This document shows positions 35,585-40,822 of a stretch of 40,822 bases of DNA, one piece after another. Origin of the DNA: Methanobrevibacter olleyae (lineage in GTDB: Archaea; Methanobacteriota; Methanobacteria; Methanobacteriales; Methanobacteriaceae); assembly GCF_900114585.1 (NCBI RefSeq), contig NZ_FOTL01000020.1, forward strand, positions 1-40,822, read 5' to 3'. The translations under genes and the position numbers were made by a program. Below the pieces are notes generated by a model, which made no database searches, had not been told where the DNA came from, and saw nothing but the letters and a program-made list of their open reading frames with translations. Positions within the stretch are counted from its first letter, which is position 1. Every line of letters begins with the position of its first letter.

Positions 35585-36198
35585 ATGAACCAAGACCTTA
35601 TTAACAGAGCTCAGGAACTTAGGAATCATGGGTTTACTACTGGCGAAATAGCTGATGAGCTTAATGTATCAATGGATACTGCAAGATGGTTAACTTTACA
35701 GAAAAAGAAGCAGCTATCGAAGCAGAAGCACCTGTTGACATTGCTATTAACTGGAATAGTTTAGGTGGAAATGCAACTAGGCTTAGATATGTTTCAGCAG
35801 CTTTAAGTGATATTGCATTAAAACATGGCGATATTGACCTTGTTGTAGGAATCGCAACTAGTGGAGTTCCATTTGCAACTATGATGGCAGATGTAATTGA
35901 AGATTTAACTGGAACTGCTACATGTATATCTATTTTCCATCCTAAAAAACACAGAACTAACCCAACTAACAGTGATGAGGGAGCTATTAGTAGTAATTTC
36001 GGAACTGTTGATGGTAAAAAAATCGTTATTGTAGATGATGTAACTACTAGTGGTGACACAATTAAAGATGTAATTAAAGTAGTTAAAGACCATGGTGGAG
36101 ACCCAGTCGTAGTAACTGTTTTAATTGATAAATCAGGACTTGAAGAAGTAGATGGAGTCCCAATTGAATCATTAATCAAAGTAAGTCAATTAAGATAA
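35585..36198 (+). CDS. gfcR: HTH-PRTase regulator GfcR, interrupted by a single-base frameshift
   Basis: Reading starts at ATG 35585 after AGTGAGG and encodes a helix-turn-helix start ([22 protein letters not shown], then [11 protein letters not shown]). After Gln in CAG (35699-35701) the frame would hit a stop at about 35762. The other frame continues as [22 protein letters not shown]..., then [17 protein letters not shown] and [15 protein letters not shown] (PRPP-binding motif). The junction is the A run 35702-35706; one more A gives a continuous 204-residue HTH plus orotate-phosphoribosyltransferase-like protein. In haloarchaea GfcR activates sugar-degradation genes. In an unrepaired genome the HTH and PRT domains would be separate, with ATG 35686 a poor start for the second. 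The gene tail is duplicated immediately after the stop. Confidence 0.8.
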
Positions 36199-36245
36199 TT
36201 TTCCCAATTGAATCATTAATCAAAGTAAGTCAATTAAGATAATCT
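36158..36245 (+). repeat. Near-perfect 44-bp duplication of the gfcR tail
   Basis: TCCCAATTGAATCATTAATC plus AAAGTAAGTCAATTAAGATAAT is present at 36158 (coding, with the stop TAA at 36196-36198) and again from 36202. The 42 bases are identical, so this is a recent event. It copies the last 13 codons and the stop. Confidence 0.93.
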
Positions 36246-36474
36246 TAATTATTTACTTTTCTTTTTTTAAAATTTAACTTCTATTTATTAATAATTTATT
36301 CTTATTTTAACTATGTTTAATTTATCCCTATTTTATTATTTTATGTTAATTTAAAATTTATCTACTTTCATACCATAATTATTATAAAAATCAGTTTTTA
36401 AAGTTAATTTACTTTTTTTAAAAAAAATGAAAAGATAAGTTAAAATCATCATTTAAAATACTAATATTACAATA

Positions 36475-37281
36475 TTATTTATTTCCAAAATCTTCCCAGA
36501 ACTGTGTTTGGAAAACACTATTTTTACTTAAATCTTCTAATTTTAAGAATAAATTCCAAGAAACAGATAAATTCATATATTCATCTGGAATTAAGCCTCT
36601 CATATGAGCTCTTGCTGCAAAATCAATTGGACTTAAAACAGGAACAGGATTATCATTTTCAGCTTGCCCGAAAGTAAATACTCCAATCGCTTGACATGCA
36701 GATGCTTGTGGAGTTAAAACATGAGCACTTTCAACTCTAAAGGAACTATTTAGCTGCAACATTGCAGATAATTCCATAGTATTTAAAGTAAAAACAACAG
36801 AATCTGGAATTTCATCATCATTAAGTGCTTCAATTGGTTTAAAAACAATATATTCCCCTTCATCATAGAATGGCCTATTTTGAATATTTTCATATGCAGT
36901 TTCATAATCGGAAAAGATTCTCTCACCTTCTAAAAACATGTTTTTTGTATGTTCCGGCATCTTTTCCAATCTATTTAAAAAGTAATCTCTATCCTTTGCA
37001 GAGTCTAATCCTAAAGATAAAAAAGTAGCTTGAAATTCTTTATCTTTTTCTTCTTTAAATCCAGTACCCCAACCAAAGCCTGCTGAAACACCACCACAAG
37101 TGATATTTTCACGACCAAAAGCAGTTATTTTTCTTTTTGCAATGGTTTGTGCAACAAAGGACATCACACATCCTCCTCGACCTGCTTTAGGAGCTAATGC
37201 ATCTTTAGGCTTTTCATCAGTTTTAATTAATACAATAGGATCAAACTGTCCATTTAGCTCTTTTACAATATTAAATTCCAT
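36475..37281 (-). CDS. DUF169 family protein
   Basis: A 268-residue cytoplasmic protein of the DUF169 family, common in methanogens and anaerobes. Its recognisable blocks are PIVLIKTDEKP near the N-terminus, GRGGCVMSFVAQTIAKRKI with a conserved Cys, TCGGVSAGFGWG with another, and the C-terminal half with LNTMELSAMLQLNSSF and TPQASACQAIGVFTFG. Conserved Cys and Gly stretches hint at a cofactor or metal, but no function is established. RBS GGGG upstream of ATG 37281. It is divergent from the macrodomain gene, with a 291-bp promoter region between them. Confidence 0.75.
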   Translation of the reverse strand: MEFNIVKELNGQFDPIVLIKTDEKPKDALAPKAGRGGCVMSFVAQTIAKRKITAFGRENITCGGVSAGFGWGTGFKEEKDKEFQATFLSLGLDSAKDRDYFLNRLEKMPEHTKNMFLEGERIFSDYETAYENIQNRPFYDEGEYIVFKPIEALNDDEIPDSVVFTLNTMELSAMLQLNSSFRVESAHVLTPQASACQAIGVFTFGQAENDNPVPVLSPIDFAARAHMRGLIPDEYMNLSVSWNLFLKLEDLSKNSVFQTQFWEDFGNK

Positions 37282-37584
37282 TTCTACAACCCCAATTTTA
37301 AAAAAAATACTAAAAAATATAATTTATATTTAATTTAATTAATTTATATTTTATAAAAAAGTATATAAAGATTTTACTATTAAAAAGCCAAATAAGGATT
37401 ATTAATCGAATTAAGTTTTGAGATAAATATAATAGATAAAAAAGCTAATTAAAAATAACAATATAGGGTTTAAAGATAATTATTAGAATAATTATTAGAT
37501 AGTTAGCTAAAAGTTACAAAAAAGATTTATATCTAACTAATAATAATTAATTATAAGAGAAATTTAAAGTTAATGAGGTGGATT
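37282..37584. other. Divergent promoter region between the DUF169 and macrodomain genes
   Basis: About 300 bp of AT-rich sequence. TATA-like elements are AAAGATTTATATC (about 37523) facing the macrodomain gene and a TTTATATTTTATAAAAAAG stretch (about 37343) that could serve the DUF169 gene. No small gene was recognised. Confidence 0.45.
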
Positions 37585-38403
37585 ATGAATAAATTTGATA
37601 AAAATATTGAAATCGATTTTCTTATAAAGGAATTAATTTCTCTTAGTGGAAGATTAGAGAAAGAAATGAAAATTCCTAACGATTATAATGAAAAAAGAAA
37701 ATTACTTAGAGCTTTAATGAATACTCAAAGTCCAGTTCAATTAAGTGAGAAATTTTATGAAATTCAAGATAAAATTCTTAGTGAAGAGACTGAAGAGAAA
37801 GATTTAGCCTCTGGTGAAGATATAAAAACAATTAGTCAAAATCCTAATGAAATAGATTCAAAAATAGCTTTATGGCAGGGAGATATAACTTGCCTTCAAG
37901 TAGATGCAATTGTAAATGCAGCAAACAGTCAAATGTTAGGTTGTTTTATCCCTTTACATAATTGTATTGACAATCAAATTCATTCAGCAGCTGGATTTCA
38001 GTTAAGAATGGATTGCCATGATATTATGAAAAAACAAGGCCATGAAGAAGAGATTGGTAATGCTAAAATCACATCAGCTTACAATTTACCTTCAAAATAT
38101 GTCATACATACTGTAGGGCCTGCAATAGCTTATGGATCAGAACCTAATGAAAAAGAGATTGAAAAACTTGAAAGCTCTTATAAATCCTGCTTAGAAATTG
38201 CAGATAGATACAAGTTAAAATCAATTGCTTTTTGTTCAATATCAACAGGCGTATTTAATTTCCCAAAAGACCAAGCTTCCAAATTAGCTATTAAAACTGT
38301 AAGAGATTATTTAAAAAATAATCCAAATACAAATCTTGAAAAAGTAATTTTTAATACCTTTTCAGATGAAGCTAGCGAGATTTATAGAAAAAACTTAGAA
38401 TAA
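37585..38403 (+). CDS. Zinc-type macrodomain protein (ADP-ribose hydrolase candidate)
   Basis: I start it at ATG 37585 because GAGGTGG is just upstream; the in-frame ATG at 37573 overlaps that site. It is 272 residues long. Residues 1-90 form a helical N-terminal domain (LIKELISLSGRLEKEMKIP...). Residues about 93-272 form a macrodomain: ALWQGDITCLQVDAIVNAAN with NAAN at 111-114, and STGVFNFP at 220-227. MLGCFIPLHNCIDNQIHSAAG places Cys120, His125 and Cys127 where zinc-dependent macrodomains coordinate a metal. Zn-macrodomains remove ADP-ribose from proteins and are typically encoded beside class M sirtuins. Two such sirtuin genes follow on the same strand 125 and 1198 bases later, supporting the call. 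Confidence 0.88.
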   Translation: MNKFDKNIEIDFLIKELISLSGRLEKEMKIPNDYNEKRKLLRALMNTQSPVQLSEKFYEIQDKILSEETEEKDLASGEDIKTISQNPNEIDSKIALWQGDITCLQVDAIVNAANSQMLGCFIPLHNCIDNQIHSAAGFQLRMDCHDIMKKQGHEEEIGNAKITSAYNLPSKYVIHTVGPAIAYGSEPNEKEIEKLESSYKSCLEIADRYKLKSIAFCSISTGVFNFPKDQASKLAIKTVRDYLKNNPNTNLEKVIFNTFSDEASEIYRKNLE

Positions 38404-38528
38404 AGATAATAAATAAAAAAATAATCTAAAATAATGGGAAAAATTAAAATAGAGAATATATAATCTTAAAAAGAATAATTTAAAAGATTATAAAAAATTA
38501 AATGAAATTCATAGAAGGTAAGTATCTC

Positions 38529-39431
38529 ATGGAAAACTATAATATAAGAGTAGAAAAATTAAAAAAACTAATTGATAATGCGAATTATATCTTAATAGGA
38601 GCAGGTGCAGGATTATCAACTGCAGCAGGAATTGAATACTCTGGAAAACGTTTTAGAGATAATTTTCCAGAATTTATTAAAAAATATGGATTTCAAGATA
38701 TGTATTCCTCAATGTTTTATCCTTTTAAAAGCTCAGAAGAGAAATGGGCTTATTTTGCAAAGCATGCCTATGTAAATAATATAGGGATGGAAGGAACCTA
38801 TCTTTATAAAAAATTATTAAACCTTGTAAAAAATAAAGATTACTTTGTTATTACAACAAATACTGATGATCAATTCTTAAAGTCAGGATTTGATGAAAAT
38901 AGATTCTTTAGAGTACAAGGATCATATGCTAAAATGCAATGCTCAAAAGCTTGCCATGAAAAGTTATATGATGATGAGGAATTAATCTTAGAAATGATTG
39001 AAAAAACTGATGAAAATCTAAAAATACCAACTGAGCTTCTCCCAAAATGTCCAGTTTGCAGTGAAGAAATGGATTTAAACCTTAGAAAAGATAGTTTCTT
39101 TGTTGAAGATGATAGCTGGCACAAACAAAAACAGAATTATATCAATTTTAGAAAAAAAGCACTAGGTGGAAAGTTAGTTCTTTTAGAATTTGGAATAGGT
39201 TTTAACACACCAATTATAATCCGTTTCCCATTTGATGATTTAATGAAATCCCATGAAAATGTAAGTCTTGTAAGATTTAATAGGAGTCATTTAGAATTAA
39301 CCGTTCAAGACAATGGAAATTATTATTTAATAGGAGAAGATGAACTAGAAAATTATTTAAATCCCAATATAAAGGAAAGATACCTTCCATTTAATGAGGA
39401 TATTACTAAAACATTAAACAAATTAATTTAA
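38529..39431 (+). CDS. Class M-like sirtuin (probable protein ADP-ribosyltransferase)
   Basis: A 300-residue SIR2-family protein. GAGAGLSTAAG at residues 24-34 is the NAD-binding loop. TTNTDDQF at 109-116 corresponds to the TQNID region with Asn111 and Asp113. The usual catalytic His in HG is replaced by Gln130 (FRVQGSYAKMQC), the change typical of class M (SirTM) sirtuins that transfer ADP-ribose rather than deacetylate. A zinc-ribbon is present at Cys138, Cys142, Cys174 and Cys177. I use ATG 38529 (AAGGT nine bases upstream), not the upstream 38502 without a site. The upstream gene is a Zn-macrodomain, the classic partner. The GcvH-like and lipoate-ligase targets known from bacterial SirTM operons are absent here. 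Confidence 0.85.
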   Translation: MENYNIRVEKLKKLIDNANYILIGAGAGLSTAAGIEYSGKRFRDNFPEFIKKYGFQDMYSSMFYPFKSSEEKWAYFAKHAYVNNIGMEGTYLYKKLLNLVKNKDYFVITTNTDDQFLKSGFDENRFFRVQGSYAKMQCSKACHEKLYDDEELILEMIEKTDENLKIPTELLPKCPVCSEEMDLNLRKDSFFVEDDSWHKQKQNYINFRKKALGGKLVLLEFGIGFNTPIIIRFPFDDLMKSHENVSLVRFNRSHLELTVQDNGNYYLIGEDELENYLNPNIKERYLPFNEDITKTLNKLI

Positions 39432-39469
39432 GTTTTTATTTACCTAAATATATATTAAAATGAAAAATT

Positions 39470-39561
39470 TTAAAATGCTTAAAATTCAAATTTATTATAT
39501 AAATTAAAATTTTAAAATGATTAAAATTCAATTTATTGTATAAATTAAAATTTTAAAAAAA
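39470..39561. repeat. Imperfect direct repeat between the sirtuin genes
   Basis: AAAATTTTAAAATG(C/A)TTAAAATTCAA(A)TTTATT(A/G)TATAAATT recurs at about 39465 and 39510, with a further partial AAATTTTAAAA. Period is about 50. It fills most of the 170 bp between the two sirtuin genes. Confidence 0.7.
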
Positions 39562-39601
39562 ATATAACATTAAAATTTTTTATTGAAATAAGGTAGATTT
39601 T

Positions 39602-40465
39602 ATGGATGAATTATCAAAAAAAATACAAGATCTTAAAAATTTAATTGAAAATACAGACCACATTTTAATTGCTGGAGGAGAATATCTATCAGAACAAGCA
39701 GGACTTGACATATATGGAAAAATGTTTACAGATAACTTTCAAGACTTTATAGAAAGATATGATTTTACAAATATGTATAATGGAACGTTTTACCCTTATA
39801 AATATAGTGAAGAAAAATGGGCTTATCTAGCAAGATATTTTTATGTTTATCTGCATTTTGAAGGAACAAGACTATATAAAAAAATTTACAAACTAGTTGA
39901 AGATAAAGATTATTTCGTAATAACAACTAATTTTGATGAGCAATTTTATAAAACAGGATTTAAAAAATCAAGAGTCTATGCAAGTAATGGTGATTTTAGA
40001 CACTTGCAGTGCAAAAAAATATGCAGTGATGAATTATACGATTTTGTAGAATTAATCGAAAGAATGGTTAAGCAGACAGATTATGAAAGGAAAATTCCTC
40101 GACAATTAGTACCTAAATGTCCTAAATGTGGAGCTTCAATGGATTTACATCTGACTACAACGGATAATTTTATTAAAGACCCTAACTGGATAAAGCAACA
40201 TGAAAAATATGGAAGATTCACAAATAAAAATAAAGACTCAAAAACTTTAGTTTTACAATTTGGAAATCCGAAAACATTTGAAAAAACAATTATGGAAAAT
40301 CCTAAATGGCATTTAGTACGATTTATTGAATCAAAAGGAAGGCTTGAAAATATTGGTTCTTCCATATTTAAATCATTTAGAAAAAATAATGAAGCTTTAG
40401 AAAGAATAATCACTTTTGAAGAACCTATAGAAGAAATAATTGATCAATTACTGAAAAAATATTAA
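39602..40465 (+). CDS. Degenerate sirtuin-like paralogue
   Basis: A 287-residue homologue of the preceding sirtuin, similar along its whole length (NFQDFIERYDFTNMYNGTFYPYKYSEEKWAYLAR against the first). The zinc Cys pairs are kept (Cys137, Cys141, Cys173, Cys176). However, the NAD loop GAGAGLSTAAG is replaced by AGGEYLSEQAG (24-34), and the residue equivalent to the catalytic Gln/His is Asn129 (YASNGDF). TTNFDEQF at 108-115 keeps the Asn and Asp. It may be a non-catalytic partner, a decoy, or an enzyme with a changed substrate. ATG 39602 follows AAGGTA. The two genes are likely co-transcribed with the macrodomain gene. Confidence 0.8.
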   Translation: MDELSKKIQDLKNLIENTDHILIAGGEYLSEQAGLDIYGKMFTDNFQDFIERYDFTNMYNGTFYPYKYSEEKWAYLARYFYVYLHFEGTRLYKKIYKLVEDKDYFVITTNFDEQFYKTGFKKSRVYASNGDFRHLQCKKICSDELYDFVELIERMVKQTDYERKIPRQLVPKCPKCGASMDLHLTTTDNFIKDPNWIKQHEKYGRFTNKNKDSKTLVLQFGNPKTFEKTIMENPKWHLVRFIESKGRLENIGSSIFKSFRKNNEALERIITFEEPIEEIIDQLLKKY

Positions 40466-40497
40466 ATTTATTTAAATAAAAGCATTTAAAATAAATT

Positions 40498-40822
40498 TTA
40501 GGGTCCTAGATTTTTTACATTTCTGCAAGCTTTTGTAGGGCTGTTTTTGTAGTGTAGCCTTGTAATGTGATGAGCCCTGCTAAAAATACATTTAAATATA
40601 CGGTTCTTTTTACTGAATCATGTGTATATTTGTGTATATTCTCTCATGTTGAGTCCATCTTTGCATAATTTGAAGAAGTCTTCTATTTTACCCCTTATTG
40701 GTTTATATTTTTCCCAATTGTTTATTTTTTCTAAAAATTCGTTTTTTAGTCTTTTTAATAGTTTTTTAATCTTTTCTGTGTTCTTTTTTGGGTTAAATAT
40801 CTCTAATTTGTAGTTGAATATT
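40498..40822 (-). mobile_element. IS element, right part of the window, cut by the window edge
   Basis: The end TTAGGGTCCTAGATTTTTTA at 40498 matches the ends of the decayed IS at 890-1865, and starts 33 bases after the second sirtuin stop. The rest of the element runs off the right edge. Confidence 0.6.
40515..40822 (-). pseudogene. IS4-like transposase C-terminal part, frameshifted
   Basis: Read leftward from the window edge: FNYKLEIFNPKKNTEKI..., then WEKYKPIRGKIEDFFKL, which fits the Y-R-E-K C-terminal signature (Tyr, Arg four later, Glu four later, Lys seven later), then KDGLNMRE. At about 40638 one extra base shifts the frame. In the other frame it continues HKYTHDSVKRTVYLNVF and ends ALQKLAEM with stop at 40515-40517. 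Homologous to the remnant at 1071-1835. The shift lies next to a perfect 10-base direct repeat TGTGTATATT TGTGTATATT (40621-40640). Confidence 0.75.

Noticed and set aside
35690-35720. Programmed -1 frameshift in gfcR
   Set aside because: The site reads CAG AAA AAG, not a perfect A AAA AAG heptamer, I saw no stimulatory structure, and a similar missing A in secF makes indel or sequencing error more likely.
35686-36198. gfcR as a stand-alone PRTase starting at ATG 35686
   Set aside because: The upstream frame encodes a matching HTH domain with a good ribosome-binding site, joined after a one-base correction.
38529-39431. Ordinary sirtuin deacetylase (CobB-type)
   Set aside because: The catalytic His in the HG motif is Gln, TQNID is TTNTD, and the gene follows a Zn-macrodomain gene; class M is the better fit.
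40622-40813. Plus-strand open frame at the right edge
   Set aside because: It is opposite the transposase remnant, which has clear homology in the minus-strand frames.
1-40822. tRNA, rRNA or riboswitch genes
   Set aside because: In DNA this AT-rich such genes stand out as GC-rich islands; none was seen by eye on either strand. A covariance-model search would be decisive.

Overview
The window looks like part of the chromosome of a Methanobrevibacter-like methanogen (order Methanobacteriales). The DNA is extremely AT-rich. It encodes an archaeal histone, aIF5A with a hypusination site, pyruvoyl-dependent arginine decarboxylase, the archaeal FAD synthetase RibL, the order secF-secD, a Mur-ligase-like F430 synthase beside hemC, a fused NADP phosphatase/NAD kinase, and secreted adhesin-like proteins. 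Species assignment is inference; no rRNA or tRNA gene is visible.

Layout. 1-1.9 kb: IS debris. A partial transposase gene runs off the left edge, its element cuts an adhesin-like gene, and a decayed second IS sits directly at that gene's promoter. 2.3-9.8 kb: hisA, ribL, argC, a flavodoxin-like protein, secF (frameshifted tail), secD and a GMC-type flavoenzyme. 9.9-16.4 kb: half-size EamA transporter, pyrI, tldD, AMMECR1 protein, NOG1-type GTPase, an Hsp20-type chaperone with an unusual upstream region, and a histone. 16.6-22.9 kb: iron-sulfur flavoprotein, SIS-domain enzyme, DUF447 protein, old-yellow-enzyme-like reductase, and a large surface protein ending in a C39-like cysteine peptidase domain. 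23.1-29.2 kb: adenine deaminase, a TIGR00300/LOR-SDH-type protein, agmatinase, aIF5A and, divergently, arginine decarboxylase. These last three give arginine to agmatine to putrescine, feeding spermidine-dependent hypusination of aIF5A. 29.3-36.2 kb: NADP phosphatase/NAD kinase, cfbE, hemC, a Gfo/Idh/MocA dehydrogenase and a frameshifted gfcR. 36.5-40.5 kb: DUF169 protein, then a zinc-type macrodomain protein and two class-M-like sirtuins in tandem. The window ends in another degraded transposase.

The most notable points are: (1) the macrodomain plus two sirtuins, a candidate reversible ADP-ribosylation module in a methanogen, with the second sirtuin lacking the NAD-binding and active-site signatures; (2) three GTATAC pairs, each with exactly 19 bp between partners, plus a perfect 10-bp inverted repeat upstream of the Hsp20 gene; (3) tandem repeats of 33-54 bp in many intergenic regions, four of which duplicate the end of a gene including its stop codon and one of which multiplies a promoter/ribosome-binding-site/start region; (4) two genes, secF and gfcR, each interrupted by what looks like one missing A.
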